NCBI GenBank assembly: GCA_009774765.1
Contig: VSOK01000027.1
Location: forward strand, 1-37,321
Reading direction: 5' to 3'
Length of the DNA stretch: 37,321 nucleotides
Source of the DNA: Bacteroidales bacterium
GTDB taxonomy: Bacteria > Bacteroidota > Bacteroidia > Bacteroidales > UBA932
Shown: positions 1-6,940 of the stretch, piece by piece
Layout of the letters: every line of letters starts with the position of its first letter
How positions within the stretch are numbered: position 1 is the first letter of the stretch
Translations under genes and position numbers: made by a program
The notes under the pieces: generated by a model
Databases searched by the model: none
What the model was told of the DNA's origin: nothing
What the model saw: the letters and a program-made list of their open reading frames with translations, nothing else

Positions 1-549
1 CAGTATATGAAGCTCAAGCAGCAGGTCAATCCCCATTTCCTTTTCAATTCCCTTAACATACTGGATTATCTTGTACAGGACGGAAGGACGGAGCAGGCCG
101 GTATGTACATTCAGAAGCTTGCCGGAATCTACCGGTATATGCTCAAGAATGAGGAGGAGTCGTTTGTCCGCCTGAGGGAGGAGATGGTGTTTGTGGAAAT
201 GTATGTAGACCTGTTGAAGGTTCGTTTCGCGGACGGGTTTGTGGTCGAGTCTGAAATTCCGGAGGAATATATGTCGAAATGTGTCGTTCCTTGTTCCGTG
301 CAGCTGCTGATAGAAAATGCGATAAAGCATAATGCGGTCTGTTCGGAAGATCCTCTTGTCATATATATACTTGTTGAGGACGGCCGGCTTTCCGTGCGTA
401 ACGCTCTGCATCCGAAGATGAATACTTCGGTCTCCTCTACCGGTGTGGGACTGAAATATATCCGTCAAATCTATCAGGATCTTTCCGGAAAGACAATAGA
501 AGTTGAGAAAACAGATAAAACCTATAGTGTAACTTTACCGTTGATTTGA
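1..549 (+). CDS. LytS-type sensor histidine kinase, C-terminal part (5' truncated by window)
   Basis: The reading frame is open from base 1, so only the last 182 residues of a sensor kinase are present; any sensor and membrane part lies outside the window. The visible part is the His_kinase (PF06580) plus HATPase region of the LytS/YehU class. The H-box reads NPHFLFNSLN with the phospho-accepting His at about visible residue 12, and the N-box reads LLIENAIKHN. A late GVGLKYI stretch is the G-box. The product should autophosphorylate and pass phosphate to the response regulator starting 3 bases after its stop codon. The tight spacing says the two are co-transcribed. The stimulus cannot be inferred from what is visible. 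Confidence 0.93.
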   Translation, partial: QYMKLKQQVNPHFLFNSLNILDYLVQDGRTEQAGMYIQKLAGIYRYMLKNEEESFVRLREEMVFVEMYVDLLKVRFADGFVVESEIPEEYMSKCVVPCSVQLLIENAIKHNAVCSEDPLVIYILVEDGRLSVRNALHPKMNTSVSSTGVGLKYIRQIYQDLSGKTIEVEKTDKTYSVTLPLI

Positions 550-551
550 TT

Positions 552-1301
552 ATGAAAGTTTTTATTGTTGAAGACGAATTGATGGCACAGGCCAATCTGC
601 TCCGTGTGCTCAAACAGAATTTCCCCGATATGGATGTTGTCGGTACCGCAGGCTCCGTAAAGGCTGCCGTACAGTGTCTTTCGGACGCGTCTGTCCGTCC
701 GGACATCATCTTTATGGATGTGGAACTTTCAGACGGCAACTGCTTTGAGATTTTCCGTCAGATTGAAATCAAGTCCAAGGTCATAATGACCACAGCGTAT
801 GACAGTTATGCTGTCAAGGCATTCGAGGTCAACAGTATAGACTATCTGCTCAAGCCTATTGACATCACGTCCCTGAGGCGTGCTGTGGCAAGGTGCAGGA
901 TGAGTGGAGGATATGTGGATACGGAGTCTCTTGCACGGGCCTTGAAACAGAACAGGACTGAATACAAAAACAGATTCATAGTCAAGTTCAACGACCGTAT
1001 CATACCTGTCAACACATCTGATATAGCATATTTCTATTCGGAGGAAAAAAACACTTTTCTTGTCACGAAGGATGATGACAGGTATGTCGTGGATTTTTCT
1101 CTTGATGTTATTTCGGAGGAGTTGAATCCCAATATGTTCTTCAGGATTTCAAGGGGATGTATCGTATCGATGGACGCCATAGGATCCATAACCAAACAGA
1201 TGGGCGGGCGACTTAAGATCGACGCCCGCCCTAAGGCTTCATTCGAGATGACTGTCAGCCGTTCCCGTGTTGATGATTTTCTGGATTGGCTGGAGAAATA
1301 G
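552..1301 (+). CDS. LytTR-family response regulator
   Basis: This is a 249-residue DNA-binding response regulator. Residues 1-120 are a receiver domain: acidic pair VEDE at 6-9, phospho-acceptor D56 in IIFMDVELS, and K101 in YLLKPID. Residues about 140-245 form a LytTR domain, starting near FIVKFNDRIIPV and including FFRISRGCIVSMD. ATG at 552 is chosen because the frame open from 546 would need a TTG overlapping the kinase stop, whereas MKVFIVEDE is the canonical start of the family. It pairs with the upstream LytS-type kinase. Its stop at 1301 directly abuts the stop of the convergent malQ gene. Target promoters are unknown. Confidence 0.95.
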   Translation: MKVFIVEDELMAQANLLRVLKQNFPDMDVVGTAGSVKAAVQCLSDASVRPDIIFMDVELSDGNCFEIFRQIEIKSKVIMTTAYDSYAVKAFEVNSIDYLLKPIDITSLRRAVARCRMSGGYVDTESLARALKQNRTEYKNRFIVKFNDRIIPVNTSDIAYFYSEEKNTFLVTKDDDRYVVDFSLDVISEELNPNMFFRISRGCIVSMDAIGSITKQMGGRLKIDARPKASFEMTVSRSRVDDFLDWLEK

Positions 1302-3398
1302 TCAACGTCCGCTGTTTCTTATAAGACCGAGCAGGTCTTCGTTGAACGCGTCCTCCGCCAGCAGCTGCTCTATTGTCAGGTGCATTCTGTATCTCCAGTA
1401 ATGCTTCGGTATGGCAGGGATGTTTATGCGTTCCTGTTCTGGATTTTCAAAACGTAGTTTTCCGTCTATTGAAAGCCAGTCCTGGAGAGGCAGGATAGTG
1501 AACATTGCTGGGGAGTAGAGATGCTGTTCGATAATCCGTCTGCATATCCACGGTTCGCAGTCTGAAGGCATTTCTCCCTGTCCTCCTATCATTTCATAGT
1601 AGAATCTGCGGCTCAGTTCCCTGTCTTCGTTCCACCACGCACGTATTGGATTCATATCGTGTGTTGAAGTCGTGCATACGGATGTGTATGGATAGTTTGC
1701 CGGATGCGCGAAAGTCTCGTGCACTGATTTTGGCATCCTCTGGATTTCAAGGGACAGGATCTGCAGTTCGTTCATTGTTTCAGGGACGCAGTCAGGAATC
1801 ATACCAAGGTCTTCTCCGCAGATTATCATCTGTGTAGCGGCCAGCAGCTGAGGCAGTTTGTGCATCGCTGATTCTTTCCAGAACTGTGTATGGCGTCTGT
1901 AGAAGAAGTCATCGTGTATGCGGTTGAATTCGTGCTTGTGCCATTCGTCAAGCTCTGCGAATGTCCTTGTGAATTGTGCGGCGATTCTTGGATGGTAATA
2001 TCCTTTTTTGTGCGGATCCTCCACGAACAGCACGTCCGTTCCGTCCGGTGCTCCGCTTGTGATATATCTTCCTCCGGAGATGTCAAATCCGAAGTTTCTC
2101 AGTTCATCGGCTGAATATGGCATTGCAGGGCTGAAATGTCCCATGATTCCGCTCTTGTATTCAAGCGGGATCTCCCATATTCTGAAGAAGCCGAGGATAT
2201 GGTCGATGCGGAAGGCGTCGAAATATTCCGCCATTTTGCGGAATCTTGCTTTCCACCAGGAGAATCCGTCCTCGGCCATCTTTTCCCAGTTGTATGTCGG
2301 GAGTCCCCAGTTCTGGCCGTCCGCCGAGAATGCGTCAGGCGGTGCTCCTGCCTGTGAGTCAAGATGGAAAAGCTCAGGATAGATCCATGCGTCCACGCTT
2401 GTGCGGCTTATTCCGATAGGGAGGTCTCCCTTCAGGATTACCCCGTGCCTGTGTGCATATCTGCGTATGTCGCTGAGCTGTATGTGGAGATGGTACTGTA
2501 CAAAACAATGGAAGTCTATGTCGTCCTGGTGTGTTTTGCAGTATTTTTTTATTTTGTTTTCATCGTATACGGCATAACCCTTCCATTTTTGGAAATCCGC
2601 AGTACCGTACTGGTCTCTCAGTGTGCAGAATGCCGCGTATGGAATAAGCCAGTGGCTGTTGTCGCTGATGAATTTCTTGTATCCTTCACTTGTTGAAGTC
2701 TTTTCTCCAGCCTCGGCGAATGCTTTTCGCAGAAGACGTGTCTTTTCTTTGTTGACACGTTCGTAGTCTACCTGAGGAAGTGAATTCAGCTCTTTCTGCA
2801 GGGTTTTGTATTCTTTGTCCTTTTTGACTCCTGCAGCCGTGAGGCTGATGAATTGAGGATGCAGGGCAAAAATTGAGTTGGCACTGTATGGATATGAGTC
2901 TTCCCAGGTGCCGGTCATTGTCGTGTCGTTGATCGGAAGAATCTGTATTACGGCCTGTCCTGTCTTTTCTGCCCAGTCGATCATTTTTTTGAGGTCGTGG
3001 AATTCTCCGATTCCGAAGCTGTCCTCTGTCCGGAGTGAAAATACAGGAATTGCTGTTCCTGCCGCCTTCATCGGCTGCCTCGGCAATTTGGCCGCTGTGG
3101 CAGTGATTTTTATCTCTTCCTCGTTTTCTGCGCTGCAGTCCAGAGTTCTGTTCCAGCCGTCTTCCCAGACAAGTATATCCTTTGTGCTGGTGTCGGCAAT
3201 GACAAATTTGTATTCAATGGATTTGATGGAACCGGAAATCTTTATCTTGAAATTTGCGTACGTCGCATTGCTTCCTGCCGCGATGACGGCTTTTTTCCAA
3301 TCTCCGAGTTCTTTGCAGTTTCCGGTTATACCGAAAACCTCTCCCTCATTCAGTCTGATTTTGGGAGTATTGATTGTTATCAGTTTTTTAGATTTCAT
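1302..3398 (-). CDS. malQ: 4-alpha-glucanotransferase (amylomaltase, GH77) with one CBM20
   Basis: This 698-residue enzyme should transfer alpha-1,4-glucan chains between maltodextrins or glycogen in the cytoplasm; no signal peptide is visible. Residues about 1-95 look like a CBM20 starch-binding domain (FGITGNCKELGDW, then YKFVIADTSTKD and VWEDGWNR). The GH77 barrel follows from about residue 112 (GTAIPVFSLRTEDSFGIGEF). Expected active-site blocks are present: FDAFRIDH (nucleophile Asp), ICGEDLGMIP (acid/base Glu) and CTTSTHDMNP. From memory, Bacteroides MalQ proteins are near 890 residues with two CBM20 copies, so this one appears to lack one. The ATG at 3398 is the only good start although the frame stays open upstream. 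A promoter lies in a repeat upstream (3469-3500). Confidence 0.94.
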   Translation of the reverse strand: MKSKKLITINTPKIRLNEGEVFGITGNCKELGDWKKAVIAAGSNATYANFKIKISGSIKSIEYKFVIADTSTKDILVWEDGWNRTLDCSAENEEEIKITATAAKLPRQPMKAAGTAIPVFSLRTEDSFGIGEFHDLKKMIDWAEKTGQAVIQILPINDTTMTGTWEDSYPYSANSIFALHPQFISLTAAGVKKDKEYKTLQKELNSLPQVDYERVNKEKTRLLRKAFAEAGEKTSTSEGYKKFISDNSHWLIPYAAFCTLRDQYGTADFQKWKGYAVYDENKIKKYCKTHQDDIDFHCFVQYHLHIQLSDIRRYAHRHGVILKGDLPIGISRTSVDAWIYPELFHLDSQAGAPPDAFSADGQNWGLPTYNWEKMAEDGFSWWKARFRKMAEYFDAFRIDHILGFFRIWEIPLEYKSGIMGHFSPAMPYSADELRNFGFDISGGRYITSGAPDGTDVLFVEDPHKKGYYHPRIAAQFTRTFAELDEWHKHEFNRIHDDFFYRRHTQFWKESAMHKLPQLLAATQMIICGEDLGMIPDCVPETMNELQILSLEIQRMPKSVHETFAHPANYPYTSVCTTSTHDMNPIRAWWNEDRELSRRFYYEMIGGQGEMPSDCEPWICRRIIEQHLYSPAMFTILPLQDWLSIDGKLRFENPEQERINIPAIPKHYWRYRMHLTIEQLLAEDAFNEDLLGLIRNSGR

Positions 3399-3468
3399 TG
3401 TACGTCGTTTGTTATTAATGCAGTACCAATAATTAATAACAGAATTTATAGTGCTTTGAAATACTTCG

Positions 3469-3500
3469 CGAATATAGTAAAAGTCGAGAGCAGAGGCAAA
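3469..3500 (-). promoter_or_regulatory. Bacteroidetes-type promoter reading toward malQ
   Basis: On the minus strand TTTG (3500-3497) is followed after 20 bases by TATATTCG (3476-3469). This fits the Bacteroidetes primary-sigma pattern TTTG, spacer, TAnnTTTG with one change. It would give malQ a leader of roughly 65 bases. The promoter sits inside the first copy of a direct repeat; the second copy has the same arrangement with a perfect TATATTTG. Confidence 0.6.
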
Positions 3501-3511
3501 ATTTATTTTGA
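3471..3511. repeat. 41-bp direct repeat, copy 1 (partner at 3552-3592)
   Basis: Bases 3471-3511 match 3552-3592 at 38 of 41 positions, with an 81-base offset. Both copies contain TAAAAGTCGAGAGCAGA and a small AT-rich inverted element around CAAAA/TTTTG. The two are separated by a block with TATGCCGAGA and a perfect 5-bp hairpin GAGCC-AAC-GGCTC at 3538-3550. The wording resembles an interspersed repeat I recall from Bacteroides-type genomes, which I cannot verify here. Confidence 0.8.
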
Positions 3512-3549
3512 CTATGCCGAGACAAAGGCGTTTATATGAGCCAACGGCT

Positions 3550-3592
3550 CAAATATAGTAAAAGTCGAGAGCAGAAGCAAAGTTTACTTTGA
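3550..3592. repeat. 41-bp direct repeat, copy 2, with a consensus leftward promoter
   Basis: This is the second copy of the repeat above. On the minus strand it holds TTTG (3581-3578), a 20-base spacer and a perfect TATATTTG (3557-3550). It could act as a distal promoter for malQ in tandem with the copy-1 promoter. Confidence 0.75.
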
Positions 3593-3695
3593 TTTGCAAT
3601 CTACAATCACTCCCGCCTCAGCAGTCCAAACAAGTTTGACTGCATTCGGCTTAGCCGTTTACCCTCCTTCTGTAAAATACTGAGTGCCAGGGTTC

Positions 3696-3735
3696 TGCAA
3701 AACAGTATACCGTTTAAATGGCATACTGTTTTGCA
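3696..3735. repeat. Inverted repeat, 16-bp arms with one mismatch, 8-base centre
   Basis: The left arm TGCAAAACAGTATACC (3696-3711) and right arm GGCATACTGTTTTGCA (3720-3735) pair with one mismatch around GTTTAAAT. There is no U-tract after either arm, so a simple intrinsic terminator is not the best reading. An operator, an element end or a processed RNA hairpin are all possible. Confidence 0.8.
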
Positions 3736-4158
3736 ATGGCTTGGTAATCATTGTCTTACAAGACAAGGGTCGCGGCTGGTGTGTTGTCAGGTACACTCCT
3801 GTATTCTGGTGATACTTTTCCGTATGCCATACAAAACACGAGCAGGGGTCTTTCTTGTAAGTGTAACATTATCAGTGATATACGAAAGTTGGCCCTGCTT
3901 TGCCCCCGTCAAAATGAAGGAGCAAAGCATCTATGAATCTTTTATGTCATTGATTTTTAATGTGTTGTAAAATGTGCCCCTGCTCATGATTTGTACTTGC
4001 AAAGCGGGAATATATATACCAGGTGATTGACTGTTGATAAAGTTGAAAAATTGACGGAAGTCTTGTATTCCAGCGGAATTCTGTCGTCCATATCACCCGG
4101 AGCTACTATTATGGAGTCAAAAATTTGCAGAAGTTATCAGCCATACAAAATAATTCTG

Positions 4159-4166
4159 TAGCTTTG
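4159..4166 (+). promoter_or_regulatory. Possible -7 element (TAGCTTTG) upstream of the GH20 gene
   Basis: TAGCTTTG at 4159-4166 matches TAnnTTTG and would place transcription start about 40 bases before the ATG at 4212. No TTTG lies at the expected 19-20 base spacing, so support rests on the -7 box and position alone. Confidence 0.4.
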
Positions 4167-4211
4167 CCCGCACTAACCACCAAATTATAACTGATCGAAT
4201 TCGCATTATTT

Positions 4212-6296
4212 ATGTACGCAGAGCGGATAGAAAAATACTCACGGAATGCGATGGCGGCAATTGTCGCAGGTGTTGTATGTATTGCATTTACAACAGTGGC
4301 CAGGGCCGATGTGGGGCATCTGATGCCCAAAGTTAAGGAACTGACAGTTGGTGACGGCATTTTGTCGCTCTCGTCACCGTTGACTATAAACGACTTGCGT
4401 CAGACGCCTGCACTCGTTCTCTATCTGAATGATTGTGGAGCTTCGCTGACCCGAAAAGGGGAAGCTGCAGGTATTCCAGTCACTGTAGAGTACGTTGATG
4501 AAATCCCCGGAGCTTTCCGCCATGATTTTGTCGACTGGCCAAATGAGGAATACACACTGTCCATCACTCCCGAAGGAATCGTAATCAAAGCTGTCAGCCA
4601 GACTGGTGTCATCCGTGCCGCACAGACCATTTACCAATTGTCTTTGGAGCGCGACGGTTCGCTGCCTTGTGTCGAAATCAAAGACTGGCCTGCATTCAAA
4701 GTCAGGGGTTATATGCACGACGTGGGACGTTCTTTCATAGAATATGAGACCTTGTTGCGCCACATCGACTTGTTGGCACGCTTCAAAATAAATACCTTTC
4801 ATTGGCACTTGACGGAGAATCAGGCATGGCGCTTTGAGGTAAAGGACTATCCGCAGCTGACTTCTGATGCCAGTATGACACGTTTACAGGGTAAGTATTA
4901 TACCCAGGAGCAATGCTCTGCCCTGGCACGCTATGCTGCTGACCGTGGAGTGACAATCATACCCGAAATTGATATGCCGGGTCATTCCGAGGCATTTACC
5001 CGTGCTATGGGATATTCTATGCAGACTGATAAAGGAGTCGTTGTGCTGAAGGAGGCTCTCAGGCAGCTTGCCGCCACTTTCCCCGATGCTCCTTACATCC
5101 ATATCGGGGCCGATGAAGTTGCGCTGACTTATCCCGGCTTCCTTCAGATAATGACATCCTACGTCCAGAACAATCTGCAGCGTAAGGTGGTTGTCTGGAA
5201 TCCTATCACCAATTTTACCATCACGGACCAGACCGGTTTCGACCTGACCACTACTTGGCATCCGACCGGCAAAGCAGTTGCCGGTATGCCCAATATAGAT
5301 ACTCGTTATAATTACGCTAATCTCAATGATCTGTTTGCTGATCCGGTCGGACTGTTCCGAAGTACGGTTTATCACGAAAAACAGGGCACAAGCGACATAG
5401 TGGGGGCCATATCGGCCTTCTGGAATGACCGCAGGATGGCAACAGAGGAGGACATCATTAAGCAAAACGGTTTCTACACGTTCGTTCTTGTCAACAGTGA
5501 ACGCACTTGGGTAGGCGGTCGTGAACAATATATAGAGCAGGGCGGTGCGATGCTTCCTGTGGAAGGCCCTGAATTTGATGAGTTTGCAGACTGGGAGCAG
5601 CGTTTCCTCTATTATAGGAACAGTCTTTTAAAAGATGAGCCTGTCCCGTATGTGCGCCAAACAAATGTCAGGTGGCGCGTTGTGGAGCCTATGCCACGCA
5701 ACTCTGAAGAGACGGATATGGTATTTCCGCCTGAAACGTCTGAACCGGCATTGTCCTATGAATACAACGGAAAGACTTACGGCACGGTAAGTGCCGCAGG
5801 TGCAGCTGTTTATCTTTACCACAGCTGGGGAGACAAGGTGAAAGCCCTGTTCAACTATAAGCCTGCTGACAATATGACCAGCTATGCCTACACGTATGTC
5901 TATTCTCCTATAGAGCAGACGGCAGGTGCTTTCATAGAGTTCCAGACCTATGGCCGCAGCGAGGTCTATCCTGCACCGCTTCCCGGAACATGGGACCGGA
6001 AAGGCTCCGATATCTGGGTTAATGACGAACGTATTGCACCGCCTGTATGGACCGGTTCCACCAATCCCGGAACAGTGGGACGTGAGGATCTGTTGGGTAA
6101 CCAGAACTTCACCGCACGTGAACCGGCACAAATCAAGTTGAAACAAGGCTGGAACAAGATTCTTCTCAAATTGCCATACTGCAATCAGCCGGATATCCGT
6201 CTGAACCAATGGATGTTCACATTTGTCCTGACCGACCTTGAAGGCAAAAATGCTCTTGACGGCATCATTTATAGTCCGGATAAAATAATGGATTAG
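4212..6296 (+). CDS. Secreted beta-N-acetylhexosaminidase (GH20)
   Basis: This 694-residue exported enzyme should release terminal GlcNAc or GalNAc from glycans. A hydrophobic segment at about 14-31 ending VARAD looks like a signal peptide; an alternative start is the ATG at 4251. Residues about 35-150 are the GH20 N-terminal (GH20b) domain. The barrel starts near KVRGYMHDVGRSFI and contains HWHLTENQAWR (197-207), PEIDMPGHSE (251-260) and the catalytic pair D301-E302 in HIGADEVAL. The usual LTDDQGWR motif is here LTENQAWR. The last ~150 residues look like a beta-sandwich carbohydrate-binding module. It is monocistronic, with no SusC/D or other glycosidase beside it, and lies between two long inverted repeats. 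Confidence 0.93.
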   Translation: MYAERIEKYSRNAMAAIVAGVVCIAFTTVARADVGHLMPKVKELTVGDGILSLSSPLTINDLRQTPALVLYLNDCGASLTRKGEAAGIPVTVEYVDEIPGAFRHDFVDWPNEEYTLSITPEGIVIKAVSQTGVIRAAQTIYQLSLERDGSLPCVEIKDWPAFKVRGYMHDVGRSFIEYETLLRHIDLLARFKINTFHWHLTENQAWRFEVKDYPQLTSDASMTRLQGKYYTQEQCSALARYAADRGVTIIPEIDMPGHSEAFTRAMGYSMQTDKGVVVLKEALRQLAATFPDAPYIHIGADEVALTYPGFLQIMTSYVQNNLQRKVVVWNPITNFTITDQTGFDLTTTWHPTGKAVAGMPNIDTRYNYANLNDLFADPVGLFRSTVYHEKQGTSDIVGAISAFWNDRRMATEEDIIKQNGFYTFVLVNSERTWVGGREQYIEQGGAMLPVEGPEFDEFADWEQRFLYYRNSLLKDEPVPYVRQTNVRWRVVEPMPRNSEETDMVFPPETSEPALSYEYNGKTYGTVSAAGAAVYLYHSWGDKVKALFNYKPADNMTSYAYTYVYSPIEQTAGAFIEFQTYGRSEVYPAPLPGTWDRKGSDIWVNDERIAPPVWTGSTNPGTVGREDLLGNQNFTAREPAQIKLKQGWNKILLKLPYCNQPDIRLNQWMFTFVLTDLEGKNALDGIIYSPDKIMD

Positions 6297-6449
6297 AACA
6301 CTGTACCTTCGTTATATCTACAAACTGGTCAAGGCCCCCGAATCTTATCTCAGCCCTCACCGGTCACGTCGAAGGTAGCCGAACTTTTACCCACTATTGA
6401 CATAGATATGAAGCGTAATCTTGTCAATATTCTGGAAAACAAGAAATAG
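6297..6449 (+). pseudogene. Possible coding remnant, in frame after the GH20 stop
   Basis: Immediately after the TAG of the hexosaminidase the same frame stays open for 50 codons to a TAG at 6447. It ends in a protein-like stretch (SKVAELLPTIDIDMKR, then NLVNILENKK). Another frame starts with LYLRYIYKLVKAPES. This looks like the frameshifted tail of an unrelated decayed gene rather than an extension of the glycosidase. I do not recognise the family. Confidence 0.3.
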
Positions 6450-6459
6450 AAATAATGAT

Positions 6460-6507
6460 TATAATTTGCCACAAGTATAGTTTTACGAATACTTGTGGCA
6501 AATTATA
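6460..6507. repeat. Perfect inverted repeat, 19-bp arms, 10-base centre
   Basis: Arms 6460-6478 (TATAATTTGCCACAAGTAT) and 6489-6507 are exact reverse complements around AGTTTTACGA. It lies 160 bases after the GH20 stop, so transcription termination is possible, but the 3' flank GGTGTATAG has no U-tract. It may mark the end of an acquired segment. Confidence 0.85.
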
Positions 6508-6587
6508 GGTGTATAGATACAGCTAATTTTCTAATACGGATAGTATAGTTGCGGAAACTAAAAAGTTTACCATAAAAATTATTTTTA

Positions 6588-6752
6588 ATGGAAGTCTACA
6601 AACAGGTCCGTATTATAGCCCTCACAGTTCTCAGCCATTCCCGTGTCCTGTCGCTTGCTGAGGACTTTGGGTTAGGGAAAACAGATATCTTTGACGAAAG
6701 AGAGAAGAAGATAGGGGCATCAATACCTACAATAATATGTGACAGCATATGA
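6588..6752 (+). CDS. Small hypothetical reading frame (54 codons)
   Basis: An ATG frame encodes 54 residues beginning MEVYKQVRIIALTVLSHSRV and containing FGLGKTDIFDEREKKIG. The composition is protein-like (amphipathic start, charged middle), but I recognise no family. Its TGA overlaps the ATG of the next small frame as ATGA at 6749-6752, the usual look of coupled genes. Base composition resembles the chromosome rather than the AT-rich KAP gene. It may be a real small gene or a fragment of a longer lost one. Confidence 0.3.
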   Translation: MEVYKQVRIIALTVLSHSRVLSLAEDFGLGKTDIFDEREKKIGASIPTIICDSI

Positions 6753-6940
6753 GTGTATCTTGTAGAGTCAAGGATGATGAAAGGACCGTCTGTCAGGAAG
6801 TGGAGGAACTACTACAGTGATATAGACAGAAGCAGCAGACAAAGCCGCGGCATATTGAACTTATTGCTTACAACGATGAAATATGGTACATTTGCAACCA
6901 TATGGTCAACCGATATCAGGACAATACACATTACTTATGA
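6749..6940 (+). pseudogene. Small frame interrupted by an in-frame TGA (63 codons in all)
   Basis: The frame starts at ATG 6749 (MSVSCRVKDDERTVCQEVEE), meets TGA at 6818-6820, and then stays open with protein-like sequence (KPRHIELIAYNDEIWYICNH) to a TGA at 6938-6940. That last TGA overlaps the ATG of the KAP gene as ATGA. The two coupled junctions suggest a formerly intact small gene upstream of the NTPase that has taken a nonsense mutation. I do not recognise the product. Confidence 0.35.
6864..6894 (+). promoter_or_regulatory. Likely promoter for the KAP NTPase gene
   Basis: TTG at 6864-6866, a 20-base spacer and TACATTTG at 6887-6894 fit the Bacteroidetes promoter pattern. Transcription would start near 6899, about 40 bases before the ATG at 6937. 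The box lies inside the decayed small frame, consistent with the NTPase having its own promoter. Confidence 0.5.

Larger units (their letters stand above)
3593..4211. other. Long intergenic region with inverted repeats, no convincing gene
   Basis: No reading frame here looks like a protein; frames of about 60-80 codons exist but start at TTG and show no domain-like composition. Visible structure: a 16-bp-arm inverted repeat at 3696-3735, a 7-bp perfect palindrome with a 2-base centre at 3751-3766 (TTGTCTT/AAGACAA), and 9-base complementary segments GAGCAGGGG at 3840-3848 and CCCCTGCTC at 3977-3985. The last ~50 bases before 4212 contain a likely promoter for the hexosaminidase. Confidence 0.6.

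Noticed and set aside
3731..3970. Reading frame of 79 codons and an overlapping 61-codon frame in the spacer before GH20
   Set aside because: Both begin with TTG, overlap the inverted repeat, and have cysteine-rich, non-domain-like composition; no supporting start signal.
6883..6936. Upstream start for the KAP NTPase
   Set aside because: The added 18 residues would be encoded from within the likely promoter; MKTEWIKALI at 6937 directly precedes the first membrane helix and forms an ATGA overlap.
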